Origin: Pseudaquidulcibacter saccharophilus
GTDB taxonomy: Bacteria > Pseudomonadota > Alphaproteobacteria > Caulobacterales > Aquidulcibacteraceae
Direction: 5' to 3'
DNA length: 64,000 nt
Assembly (NCBI RefSeq): GCF_019455445.1
Contig: NZ_JAHWUS010000004.1
Location: forward strand, 83,743 to 147,742
In this document: positions 37,001-45,532 of the stretch, piece after piece
Layout: each line of letters starts with the position of its first letter
How positions within the stretch are numbered: position 1 is the stretch's first letter
The notes under the pieces: generated by a model
Told to the model about the DNA's origin: nothing
The model's database searches: none
What the model saw: the letters and a program-made list of their open reading frames with translations, nothing else
Made by a program: the position numbers and the translations under genes

Positions 37001-37216
37001 AACAGTCGTGTTCCAATCTATGCTGATGCTACAAACTTCGTAGATTTTAACGCAACATATAATGTGAATGATAAAGTATCGATTTATTTGAACGCATCTA
37101 ACGTTACTGGTGAAATTGAAACTTATAATTATAAGTTCTCAAACTCTAGCAAACAATTTGCATTCCAAAATGAATTTGAGCGAAGATTGACACTCGGCGT
37201 TAGAGCTAAATGGTAA
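34097..37216 (+). CDS. TonB-dependent receptor, Xanthomonas/Caulobacter type
   Basis: Outer-membrane receptor of 1039 aa. A signal peptide ends near VASAQ (residue 33), followed by a plug domain with ETVVVKGVRGSQLRS, the signature AEDIGKLPDVTIADSLQRVP and TVNLRGLAQTVTLFNGEQ. The long barrel ends RRLTLGVRAKW. This pattern marks the TIGR01782-type family usually linked to oligosaccharide uptake. It is the first gene of the LacI-controlled locus. A hairpin at 37277-37320 follows before the halogenase genes. Confidence 0.92.
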   Translation: MNKLSKNKITNLKLFALMASVSTIAIAGVASAQEVSVGEQSETVVVKGVRGSQLRSVSAKKMAIAQVEAISAEDIGKLPDVTIADSLQRVPGVQIRRDAGEGSTVNLRGLAQTVTLFNGEQYLSAGSIGQAQANFLDVPSQLMNGVLVYKSTDPRTPLAGISGTIDLKTRRPFQFAEGFVLTGGADGTKGKYSDGNDFSVNGLANWRNDKVGVMLSGAYSDNTLGDNYSGYGGGVYSENDWGAGKSTNYISPHGFEVYNRQIQRKRLGISGAFEAKLGEGFTLVAEGFYTKLEEHNRAVGLNISNRWDGAVFSSWLNPTASTPTGLSDSGGTPWVNVSQYDINAQWLNSFTVNRTNNSEAKNFNLELKYDKGGNFTAETRFIKAKANRLSMNGQVQGDLSNWQIDPNDPNRFTLFRNAADRTRGPFYPSSIAANFAGQYSNSIVGSLGGRYINPNPFGMGSNAQLHVDFSGSSPVFSGWDKVLTTAGGLGAGKTTADYMANLDSYRVAAFSSEGNNDASTDMDIAKADGHYHFDNPLFGFIKKIDGGVRYSNRDTSIAQFHLFSNFYAGTGIQVSGDAVPANGCLAQWKAIDVTMNQSQCSAGEMVPDPVTGALVFQGYTVNQPTPLNKYNDVKFITGLGGGVASGIPGFWAVDPKNFDDIVAFQEKVFGKSTRVIIPGQSYDVRLSEKSAYAAAEFEKGNVSGNFGVHIIQTTLTARQNLTGATLAYGDTNADIGDYVDSNTYTDVLPSLNVNIDLRDNMKLRFAASKTMQPLDLGNYGGGVTINTVDDPLNNRRIVSGASASGNIHLDPWRSSDFDASWEWYLGKATMVHAAAFYIDIASFVTGGQILSAPGQFKNSDGSPAASVPIFLPVQGEGGKVSGLELGTRIAFKDLNVPNYLSNFGIDTNYTYSPSSQLDRGLDGKKLPFNDNSKHQYNLVGWYQTDKIQLRLAYNYRSERLNNVVTMVGNSRVPIYADATNFVDFNATYNVNDKVSIYLNASNVTGEIETYNYKFSNSSKQFAFQNEFERRLTLGVRAKW

Positions 37217-37276
37217 AAGGTTGAAATTGCCTGCAGCTTAAAAACTCTTCCCCAGTGAGTGATGTGGGCAATTTTT

Positions 37277-37320
37277 CTTAAGGGGTGGTGATGGTTTGTT
37301 CCCCATTGTCACCCCTTAAG
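37277..37320 (+). terminator. Hairpin between receptor and halogenase genes
   Basis: CTTAAGGGGTG (37277-37287) and CACCCCTTAAG (37310-37320) form a perfect 11-bp stem with a 22-base loop. There is no long T-run after it, so it may act as an mRNA-stability element or attenuator. Either role would make receptor mRNA more abundant than the downstream genes. Confidence 0.55.
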
Positions 37321-37376
37321 GCATAATAAATTTATAGATAAAATGTAGCGATTAATATTCTAAACTGGAAATTCTT

Positions 37377-38882
37377 ATGCCAAAAATAAAAAAAATCATC
37401 ATTGTAGGTGGTGGGACGGCAGGGTTTATGACTGCAAGCAGTCTAATAAATTCTTACGGAAATTCTGGCATAAACATAACCTTGATTGAATCTAGCAAAA
37501 TTAAAACAATTGGGGTCGGCGAAGCGACAATACCTACTATTAGGTCTTTTTATCACCAATTAGGAATTAGTGACCAAGAAGTCATTGCAAAAACAGGCGC
37601 AACAGCAAAGCTTGGCATTCAATTTAATGGATGGAAAAATAAAGATTCCAGCTTTGTGCATCCTTTTGGCGGTTTTGGCCATGATTTCAATAATATCGGG
37701 TTTTGGCATTATTTGAATGCTTATGAGCCAGAAATATTAGATGGAGGTCTAGACAATTTAGCGCTTGGATCAGCATTGGCAAAAGCAGGAAAATTTGCTC
37801 TTCCTGATCCAATAAAAGATACTACTCCAATCTATGCCAGATTTGATTGGGCATTACATATTGATGCAATGCTATTTGCAAATTTTCTGAAAGACTATTC
37901 TCTTGCCAAGGGCTTAAATTACATCGATGCCAAAATTGAGAAAGTTGAAATAAATGAGAATAATGGTTTCATAAAATCATTATTGCTTGATGACGGCAAA
38001 GTAGTTGAAGCAGACCTATTTATTGATTGCTCTGGCTTTGAAGCAATTTTGATAGGAAAGACACTTGGCAATAAATTTGAATCTTATGAAAAACATCTGC
38101 TGACAAATGCCGCCTGGGCGATGCCAAGCAAGCGGATTGAAAACCCAATCGCCTTAACTAAGGTTACCGCCCACTCAGCAGGTTGGCAATGGCAAATCCC
38201 TCTTAATCACCGGACTGGAAATGGACACGTTTTTGCCCGTGATTTTATGAACGATGAATTAGCTTTACAGATTTTAGAAACAAATCTTCCTAGTGAAAAG
38301 CGTGAAGATGCGCGTCTTATAAAATTCACACCTGGGCGAAGAAATCCGTGGGATAAGAATTGTATTGCAATTGGCCTGAGTAGCGGTTTTCTTGAGCCAT
38401 TAGAATCGACTGCGATTGCGTTGATACAAAATGGTATTGAACGTATTAAAATGTTCTTCCCCTTTGATGGAATAGATGAAAAAGTTATCAAAGAACATAA
38501 TCGTATTGCGCAAAAAGAATTTGAAAGAGTGCGTGATTTTATCATTCTCCATTATAAACTTAATCAGCGTGGTGATTCTGAGTTTTGGCGATATGTTGCG
38601 CAAATGGATATCCCAGATACTCTTAGTGAAAAAATAGAATTATATAAAAGACGTGGTCATTTTGTACGATATTCGTGGGAAATGTTTCATCACATTTCTT
38701 GGCTTGCAATGTATTCAGGCTTTGGGGTTTTACCACAAAACCACGAGTTAATGGTTGAAAATATGGGGCAAAGTAATTTTAGAAATGCGCTTAATCAGAT
38801 TAATTTAGATATAGAAAGAATTGTGGCGCGTGCGCCATTACATTCACAATTTATCAATCATTGTAACAAGGTGGCGAGTTAG
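37377..38882 (+). CDS. Flavin-dependent tryptophan halogenase-like protein 1
   Basis: Halogenase-family flavoprotein of 501 aa. The FAD loop is VGGGTAGFMTAS (about residues 10-21). The catalytic-type Lys is in TAKLGIQFNGW. The W-x-W-x-I-P motif that excludes mono-oxygenation occurs as GWQWQIPL near residue 270. The tail has LEPLESTAIALIQNGIERI, typical of PrnA/RebH relatives. Known members chlorinate or brominate free tryptophan, but those next to TonB receptors and glycosidases have no established substrate. It is followed after 4 bp by a second, different halogenase. Confidence 0.88.
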   Translation: MPKIKKIIIVGGGTAGFMTASSLINSYGNSGINITLIESSKIKTIGVGEATIPTIRSFYHQLGISDQEVIAKTGATAKLGIQFNGWKNKDSSFVHPFGGFGHDFNNIGFWHYLNAYEPEILDGGLDNLALGSALAKAGKFALPDPIKDTTPIYARFDWALHIDAMLFANFLKDYSLAKGLNYIDAKIEKVEINENNGFIKSLLLDDGKVVEADLFIDCSGFEAILIGKTLGNKFESYEKHLLTNAAWAMPSKRIENPIALTKVTAHSAGWQWQIPLNHRTGNGHVFARDFMNDELALQILETNLPSEKREDARLIKFTPGRRNPWDKNCIAIGLSSGFLEPLESTAIALIQNGIERIKMFFPFDGIDEKVIKEHNRIAQKEFERVRDFIILHYKLNQRGDSEFWRYVAQMDIPDTLSEKIELYKRRGHFVRYSWEMFHHISWLAMYSGFGVLPQNHELMVENMGQSNFRNALNQINLDIERIVARAPLHSQFINHCNKVAS

Positions 38883-38886
38883 TTTT

Positions 38887-40392
38887 ATGCAAAATAACGA
38901 AATAAAAAAAATTATCATCGCCGGTGGTGGTACTGCTGGATGGCTGGCCGCAGCATTATTTTCCACCCACATACCAAAAGAACGTCTTGAAATTGTCCTG
39001 ATTGAATCAGATGAAATTGGTACGATTGGTGTCGGCGAATCTACTATTCCGCCATTTCTTGGTCTTTTAAGAAATCTTGGAATTAATGAACAAGATTTTA
39101 TTAAAAAGTGTCATGCAAGTTTTAAGTTGGGCATCAAGTTTGATGATTGGCATAAAATTGGTGAAAGCTATTTCCACCCATTTGGGCAAATTGGTGCAAA
39201 TATTGGAAATACTGATTTCTATAACGCATGGTTATATGCAACGCAAAACGGGCTTGATATTCCTCTTCAAGATTTTTCACCCTCGAGCGTCATGGCACGC
39301 GAAAATCGATTTATGTTACCGATTATGGCGCAAGGAAGCCCAATAAACAACGCTGCATTCGCGCTGCATCTTGATGCAAAATTGGCGGCAAAATATTTAC
39401 GAACACACTCTGAATCACAAGGCGTGAAGCGAATAGAGGGTTTGATTGAACGCGTTGAAAAGCACGAAAACGGATTTATAAAATCTTTAACAACCAAGCG
39501 CGGCGAAGTATTGGATGCCGATTTTTTTGTAGATTGTACAGGGTTTCGTGCGCTTTTAATCGGAGATAGCTTGGGGGTCGGTTACATTTCATGGGAAAAT
39601 GAATTGCTCTGTAACCGTGCGATTGCCGTACAGACTGAAAATACTGACATTCCTGATGCTTATACAACTTCAGCAGCGCAAGATTTTGGGTGGCGCTGGA
39701 GAATACCTCTACAATCACGTTCTGGTAATGGTTATGTTTTTTCATCTCAATTTATATCTGATGATGAAGCAACGGCAAAATTATTATCTCAGGTTCAAGG
39801 AAAACCAATAACTGATCCTATGGTGGTGCCGTTCCAGTCGGGAATGAGAAAAGAGATTTGGTCAAAGAATGTATTGTCTTTGGGGTTGGCGTCAGGATTT
39901 ATTGAACCGCTTGAATCAACTGCAATACATTTAGTTTATCGCACTTTGGATTTTTTCTTCAGATATTTTCCAGACAAAAATTGCGATGCCGTTTTGGCGA
40001 ACGATTTTAACCGACGTATTGCCAACGACTATATTGAAATTAAGGATTTCATTGTTGCACACTATTGTCTCACAGAGCGTGAAGACACGGAATTTTGGCG
40101 ATGGTGCAAAAACCAACCCATTACACAAGACCTACGTAATAAAATCGAGGTTTTCAAGAAATCATCCGCACTAAGAGAGACTGGCCCAGAGGAGTTATTC
40201 CGCGCGCCATCTTGGTATTCGATATTTGAAGGCATGGGTGTAAGGCCAAAGCGTTATAATTTTTTAGCTGACGCTTTGGAATTAGAGGAATTAGTTCAAT
40301 TTTTGGGGAAAATAAAACCTGAATTGGACAATTATGTTAGAAAATTGCCGACTTTAAAGCAGTTCATAAATGAAAACTGTAAGGCACAATAA
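38887..40392 (+). CDS. Flavin-dependent tryptophan halogenase-like protein 2
   Basis: Second halogenase of 501 aa. The FAD loop is AGGGTAGWLAA, the Lys segment SFKLGIKFDDW, and the diagnostic motif GWRWRIPL is intact, as is SGFIEPLESTAIHLVYR. The equal length and colinear motifs indicate an old tandem duplication, although the sequences have diverged widely. The ATG at 38887 is taken as the start because the frame before it lies inside the first halogenase. The end overlaps the upstream part of the GH3 frame. Confidence 0.88.
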   Translation: MQNNEIKKIIIAGGGTAGWLAAALFSTHIPKERLEIVLIESDEIGTIGVGESTIPPFLGLLRNLGINEQDFIKKCHASFKLGIKFDDWHKIGESYFHPFGQIGANIGNTDFYNAWLYATQNGLDIPLQDFSPSSVMARENRFMLPIMAQGSPINNAAFALHLDAKLAAKYLRTHSESQGVKRIEGLIERVEKHENGFIKSLTTKRGEVLDADFFVDCTGFRALLIGDSLGVGYISWENELLCNRAIAVQTENTDIPDAYTTSAAQDFGWRWRIPLQSRSGNGYVFSSQFISDDEATAKLLSQVQGKPITDPMVVPFQSGMRKEIWSKNVLSLGLASGFIEPLESTAIHLVYRTLDFFFRYFPDKNCDAVLANDFNRRIANDYIEIKDFIVAHYCLTEREDTEFWRWCKNQPITQDLRNKIEVFKKSSALRETGPEELFRAPSWYSIFEGMGVRPKRYNFLADALELEELVQFLGKIKPELDNYVRKLPTLKQFINENCKAQ

Positions 40393-40405
40393 AAGGGAGC
40401 GTAAC

Positions 40406-42622
40406 TTGAAAAATTCATACCTAGGCAAGTCGCTAGCGGGATGCGCGGCGATGATTGTTGTTGCTGTTTCTAATCATGCAGTGGCTCAATCAATGAGTGA
40501 AAATTATGCAAATGATTTAGTAAAAAAAATGACGCGTGAAGAAAAACTTCAAATGTTGATGGGGTATTTTTCGACAACTGCTGCTTGGCTAAAAAGTACG
40601 GCACCAAAGAATGGAATGCCTAACTCTGCTGGTTATATTGAAGGCATATCTCGCCTTGGAATACCGGCACAATCACAAACAGATGCTGGTATTGGCGTTG
40701 CCACGCAAAGATCGCCTAATCCAAGGGAAAGAACGGCATTGCCATCTGGTATAGCGATTGCCGCAACTTTTAACGATGAAATCGCATATAAAGGTGGCGC
40801 AATGATTGGAAACGAAGCCTGGTTATCAGGCTTTAATGTCATGCTTGCTGGTGGCGCAAATTTATTACGCGAACCTCGAAATGGTCGTAACTTTGAATAT
40901 ACCGGAGAAGATCCACTTCTTTCAGGTGCTATTACAGGAAATACTATTAAAGGCATTCAGTCTAATCATATTATATCCACATTAAAACATTTTGCTTTTA
41001 ATGATCAGGAAACTAACCGCTTCACAATTGACGTACAAATTGGTGAGCAGGCAGCACGTCAATCTGATTTATTGGCATTTGAAATTGCCAATGAAATTGG
41101 GAAGCCTGGTTCCGTAATGTGTGCATATAATCGTGTTAATGGTGATTATGCTTGTGAGAATGATTGGCTATTAAATAAAGTCTTGAAAAATGAATGGGGC
41201 TTTAAAGGATATGTTATGTCAGATTGGGGGGCAACCCATTCTACAATCCCGGCAGCTAATCGAGGTCTTGATCAACAATCAGGTTATCCTTTTGATAAAT
41301 CGCCATATTTTGCAGGCGCCCTAGATGAGGCAGTTAACAATAATCACGTTAGTGAAGCGCGATTGGATGATATGGTAGGCCGCATATTGTTTGCTATGCA
41401 TGAAAATGGCTTGTTTGAAAAACCATTAAATGGTGACCAATCGGCAAAGATAGATTTTGTTGCAAATGGAAAAATTACCCAAGAAGCAGCCGAAGAGTCT
41501 ATTGTTCTTTTGAAAAATGATCGAAATATTTTGCCAATTTCTAAAACAGCCAAGAAAATTATTATAATTGGTGGACATGCTGACAAGGGTGTTCTGTCTG
41601 GCGGTGGTTCTTCCCAAGTTTATCCTGTTGGGGGAATGGCAATACCAAATGAAGGACCGGCTGAATTCCCTGGCCCAATGGTGTTTTATCCGTCTTCTCC
41701 ATTAAAAGAACTACAAAAGCTTACCACCGCCGAAATAACTTATTATGACGGTGCAGATATTAACAAAGCCGCAGAACTTTCAAGTAAAGCTGATTTAGCA
41801 ATTGTATTTGCAAACCAATGGACTGGTGAAAGTGTTGATGTCGTTAATTTAAATCTTCAAAACAATGCTGATGAACTAATAGGAAAAGTTGCTTCTGCAA
41901 ACTCAAATACTGTCGTGGTTTTGCAAACTGGTGGGCCGGTGGTTATGCCTTGGCTTGATAAAGTTGGCGCAGTTATTGAGGCGTGGTACCCTGGAACATC
42001 AGGTGGAAAAGCAATTGCCCGGGTTCTCGTTGGTGAAGTAAATCCATCGGGTGCCCTTCCGGCAAGTTTTGTAACCTCAATAAATCAAATCCCAAGACCA
42101 AAGCTTGGGGGTGATGAGGTTGGCATTGCCGTAAATAATCCAAGTCAATTAAAGGGTCGGGTGAGCGTTGACTATAATATTGAAGGTGCGGCAGTCGGTT
42201 ATAAATGGCTCGATAAAACCAATCAAACTCCGCTATTTCCATTTGGCTATGGATTGTCTTATTCAAATTTTGAAATGAAAAATTTTAAAGTTCGTGCAGA
42301 TAAATCAAAAGTGACCGTTAATTTTTCAATTAAAAACAATTCAAAAGTTGATGGCAAGGCAATTGCCCAGATATATGCTATGCCAAGCAGCGATTTATGG
42401 GAAGCACCTAAACGTTTGGTGGGTTACAAAAAAATGCAATTAGCAAAAATGCAAGAGAAAAGCGGAACTATTGAAATAAACCCGAAAACACTCGCTGTTT
42501 ATAATCCTGAAATAAAGAAATGGGTCATAAAAGGCGGTGATTATGATTTTACTTTATCGAAATCATCTGCTCAACATATTCAAAAGATTAAAGTCAAACT
42601 TGAAGAAACAATATTGGATTAA
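40406..42622 (+). CDS. Glycoside hydrolase family 3 (beta-glucosidase type)
   Basis: Exported GH3 enzyme of about 738 aa. The start is taken as TTG at 40406, which has AAGGGAG at the right distance and begins a good signal peptide ending NHAVAQ. An ATG at 40370 in the same frame lies inside the previous gene and would add 12 charged residues before the signal. Catalytic-domain motifs are KHFAFNDQETNR and the nucleophile Asp in GYVMSDWGAT. The second domain has VLLKNDRNILPI and the FnIII-like C-terminal domain PFGYGLSYSNFEM. It should cleave beta-linked sugars from the substrate taken up by the neighbouring receptor. Confidence 0.9.
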   Translation: MKNSYLGKSLAGCAAMIVVAVSNHAVAQSMSENYANDLVKKMTREEKLQMLMGYFSTTAAWLKSTAPKNGMPNSAGYIEGISRLGIPAQSQTDAGIGVATQRSPNPRERTALPSGIAIAATFNDEIAYKGGAMIGNEAWLSGFNVMLAGGANLLREPRNGRNFEYTGEDPLLSGAITGNTIKGIQSNHIISTLKHFAFNDQETNRFTIDVQIGEQAARQSDLLAFEIANEIGKPGSVMCAYNRVNGDYACENDWLLNKVLKNEWGFKGYVMSDWGATHSTIPAANRGLDQQSGYPFDKSPYFAGALDEAVNNNHVSEARLDDMVGRILFAMHENGLFEKPLNGDQSAKIDFVANGKITQEAAEESIVLLKNDRNILPISKTAKKIIIIGGHADKGVLSGGGSSQVYPVGGMAIPNEGPAEFPGPMVFYPSSPLKELQKLTTAEITYYDGADINKAAELSSKADLAIVFANQWTGESVDVVNLNLQNNADELIGKVASANSNTVVVLQTGGPVVMPWLDKVGAVIEAWYPGTSGGKAIARVLVGEVNPSGALPASFVTSINQIPRPKLGGDEVGIAVNNPSQLKGRVSVDYNIEGAAVGYKWLDKTNQTPLFPFGYGLSYSNFEMKNFKVRADKSKVTVNFSIKNNSKVDGKAIAQIYAMPSSDLWEAPKRLVGYKKMQLAKMQEKSGTIEINPKTLAVYNPEIKKWVIKGGDYDFTLSKSSAQHIQKIKVKLEETILD

Positions 42623-42663
42623 AATTATTGCCAATGAGTATTTTACGAATGAATGTATAATAG

Positions 42664-43878
42664 ATGCAGAATTATCAAAAGCTTTCACTTATAATTCTGT
42701 ATATTTATTATGCTATGTTGCTATCCTCGGCTGGCGCCGTTATTTCACAATCAATTTTATCATTTGGGTTGTTGAAGGATGCGGCGTCATATCTTGATGG
42801 GTACAAAGATATTCCAGCTGTAATTGTTAGCTTTTTTGCCGCTGGAATAGCATATCGTTTCGGCTATAAATTGGTGGTCATAGCATCGCTTGTACTAACT
42901 TCACTTGCGTGCATGTTGATGCCGATATTTCCATCGTTTACCACCGTTAAAATACTCTTCATTATTGTTGGTGTGTGCTTTGTTTTCATAAAAGTATCTG
43001 TGTATCCAATAATTGGTTTAATTACGAATGACAGTAAACAACATGCTTCCCTAACATCGACCGTAGAAGGCATGTTTATGGTTGGGGTATTGATTGGCGC
43101 ATGGGTTTTTGCGTATTTTGTAGATGATATAGATCAGACATCACTTAAATGGTTGCGCGTTTATTGGCTTTTGGCTGTTATTGGCGGCATCTCAAGTTTG
43201 ATTTGGATGCTAATCAGAATTCCTGAATATGAAAAACACGAAAAAACCGAAGCCGTAAATTTCTATACGGCTACAAAGGGATTGCTGGTTTATAGCTTCA
43301 CAATTTTTTTTCTATTGGGTGCGTTTGTTTATGTTTTGATTGAACAAGGTTTATCAACTTGGCTGCCAACATTTAATCGTGAAATATTAAAAGCTGACCC
43401 TAGTCTTGCAATTGAAATTGGTTCTTTAATGGCGGGGGCATCTGCGTCTGGTCGTATTTTATATGGTATGATATTCAGGCGCATTAATTGGTTTTTACCA
43501 TTAATTGTTTCAATATTTATGGCAATAGCTTTAATTATAACCTCTGTAATATGGTTGCCCAATGTTACAAACAGTATATCAAAATGGTCACAGGCGCCTG
43601 TGCAAATTTATATTTTACCATTAGTTGGTTTTTTCATTGCGCCAATATACCCGACGCTAAATTCAGTTATTCTATCGTCTTTACCAAAAAAGCAACATGC
43701 TTCAATGTCGGCATTGATTATCGTATTTTCTGCAATTGGAAGTACTACGGGAAGTATTATAGTGGGCAATGTGTTTCAATTGATTGGTGGTAAGTTTACA
43801 TATTTAGTTTTGATTATACCGTTAACTTTGCTTGCCGCAATTTTAACAAAGCTGAAACAAGAATTGCAAAATCAATAA
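42664..43878 (+). CDS. MFS transporter
   Basis: Major facilitator protein of 404 aa with twelve predicted helices. It resembles the FucP/TsgA-type sugar branch: an early GYKDIPAVIVSFFAAGIAYR and a mid-protein EGMFMVGVLIGAWV, with FIAPIYPTLNSVILSSLP in the second half. It lies 41 bp downstream of the GH3 gene and 19 bp upstream of another MFS gene, so it belongs to the same operon. It probably imports a saccharide released by GH3 or exports a by-product. Confidence 0.82.
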   Translation: MQNYQKLSLIILYIYYAMLLSSAGAVISQSILSFGLLKDAASYLDGYKDIPAVIVSFFAAGIAYRFGYKLVVIASLVLTSLACMLMPIFPSFTTVKILFIIVGVCFVFIKVSVYPIIGLITNDSKQHASLTSTVEGMFMVGVLIGAWVFAYFVDDIDQTSLKWLRVYWLLAVIGGISSLIWMLIRIPEYEKHEKTEAVNFYTATKGLLVYSFTIFFLLGAFVYVLIEQGLSTWLPTFNREILKADPSLAIEIGSLMAGASASGRILYGMIFRRINWFLPLIVSIFMAIALIITSVIWLPNVTNSISKWSQAPVQIYILPLVGFFIAPIYPTLNSVILSSLPKKQHASMSALIIVFSAIGSTTGSIIVGNVFQLIGGKFTYLVLIIPLTLLAAILTKLKQELQNQ

Positions 43879-43897
43879 AAATTATAGGGGGATAAAT

Positions 43898-45181
43898 ATG
43901 ACAAATATTTGCACAAATTCTAAAAGCGACAACGAACAGGAGGCATCATATATCAATGCTCCTGAGCTCCAGTTTTTTGTAATGGGCTTGTTTTTCATTT
44001 TTGGGGGAATAACCAGCTTAAACGATGTAATGATACCAAAATTGAAAGAGCTTTTCTCACTTAATTATGCTCAGGTCATGTTGGTGCAGTCCGCATTTTT
44101 TGCCGCATATTTTGTTATTTCAATTCCTGGGGCGCATTTGGTTAAACGCATCGGTTATATGCGCGGGGCTGTCGTTGGACTTTTAACAATGCTTGTTGGA
44201 TGTCTATTATTTATACCTGCATCATACAGCGCTAAATTCATAATATTCCTGCTTGCACTATTCGTTTTGGCAAGTGGTGTTACAATTGTCCAAGTTGTAA
44301 CAAACCCACTAATATCTTTGCTTGGCCCATCAAAAACTTCTCATAGCCGACTAACATTTGCGCAAGCCTTTAACTCGCTTGGCACAACAATTTTTCCGTA
44401 TCTTGGTTCGTTAATTATTTTGGGTGGTTTGAATAAAATTGACCCCAAAACAATTGATGCAGCAGCACTAGCGGTTTACCGTGCCACAGAGACACAAGTA
44501 ATAGTTAAAACATATCTATTCCTTGCGCTTGCAATTTTAATTATTGCCAGCGTAGTGTGGATGAACCGTAATCGTTTGGTTGGCGAAAAGCATGAAACAG
44601 GTTCATTCTTTAGAAGTTTCAATCTTCTAAAAGAAAAACGGTTTGGTTTAGGGGTGGCTTGTATATTTCTCTATGTTGGTGCGGAGGTTGCAATTGGCTC
44701 GCTTATTGTGAACTATCTAATGCAAAGCCATACATTAGGATTAACAGAGCAAGATGCAGGAAAACATATTCCACTATATTGGGGAGGGGCTTTAATTGGC
44801 CGCTTTATCGGATCCGCAGTTTTACGGATGTTTCGCCCTGGTCTAGTGCTGGCTGCTGTTGCTGCTGGTGCTATTACACTGATTTTGATTTCATCTAATT
44901 CAAGCGGAATAATTGCAGGATATTCTTTATTGGCAATTGGATTAATGAATTCGATAATGTTTCCAACCATTTTTAGCCTTGCTTCAGAAAACCTTGGAAC
45001 ACGGGCGGCAGATGGGTCTGGTATCATCTGTGTGGCAATTGTTGGCGGGGCAATAATCCCCCCTCTTACAGGTGTTGCCGCTGATATTACCCATAGTCTT
45101 GCCGCTTCTTTGACCATACCGGCGCTATGTTACTTAATGATTGCATCTTATGGATTTTATACAAGCAAAGCATCGAGTTAA
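43898..45181 (+). CDS. FucP/GluP-family sugar:proton symporter
   Basis: Inner-membrane sugar transporter of 427 aa. Strong FucP/GluP signatures are present: TSLNDVMIPKLKELF, QSAFFAAYF, and TFAQAFNSLGTTIFPYLG with the conserved Asn-Ser-Leu-Gly. Twelve helices fit. GGGG lies just before the ATG. It is the last gene of the LacI-controlled locus and should import the monosaccharide or disaccharide end product, such as glucose, galactose or fucose. Confidence 0.9.
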   Translation: MTNICTNSKSDNEQEASYINAPELQFFVMGLFFIFGGITSLNDVMIPKLKELFSLNYAQVMLVQSAFFAAYFVISIPGAHLVKRIGYMRGAVVGLLTMLVGCLLFIPASYSAKFIIFLLALFVLASGVTIVQVVTNPLISLLGPSKTSHSRLTFAQAFNSLGTTIFPYLGSLIILGGLNKIDPKTIDAAALAVYRATETQVIVKTYLFLALAILIIASVVWMNRNRLVGEKHETGSFFRSFNLLKEKRFGLGVACIFLYVGAEVAIGSLIVNYLMQSHTLGLTEQDAGKHIPLYWGGALIGRFIGSAVLRMFRPGLVLAAVAAGAITLILISSNSSGIIAGYSLLAIGLMNSIMFPTIFSLASENLGTRAADGSGIICVAIVGGAIIPPLTGVAADITHSLAASLTIPALCYLMIASYGFYTSKASS

Positions 45182-45532
45182 CATTTTCGAGATTGCCTCA
45201 AAATCTTTCTAAGATTCCACATGTGATTTAAATTTGACCCTGCCCTGCTTATTGGAAATGCGTTCAACTCAAATGAAAGTTATAACTTTTGAGCAGGGTG
45301 TTTTGTATAAGGTGTAAAGATACAAGCCTAAAAGCATTTTGTTCGCGCATACAGGCGAAAAGTTTAAATCTATGATTTAGCAATGCTGATGGTGACGGCA
45401 ATCTATATAATCAATGAAAACAACACATTGCGTATCCGCAGGGTGATAAAATATTTTGTTTTGAATAATTACACAAAAGCTTCACATATAAATAGTACAC
45501 GAACGTACCGTTTATAGCTGATGGGGGCTTTC
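45182..45532. other. Intergenic stretch with dyad-rich region
   Basis: This 350-bp gap separates the sugar locus from the second receptor/PhoD pair. A dyad CTCAAA...TTTTGAG with a central AAAGTTATAACTTT palindrome lies at 45268-45293, nested in CCCTGCT (45243-45249) and AGCAGGG (45292-45298). It could be a terminator for the sugar operon, though the T-run after it is weak. The remainder is AT-rich with no plausible gene. Confidence 0.45.

Noticed and set aside
42537..42797. 86-codon frame spanning the GH3 end and MFS start
   Set aside because: It overlaps two well-supported genes in another frame and ends within the MFS gene.
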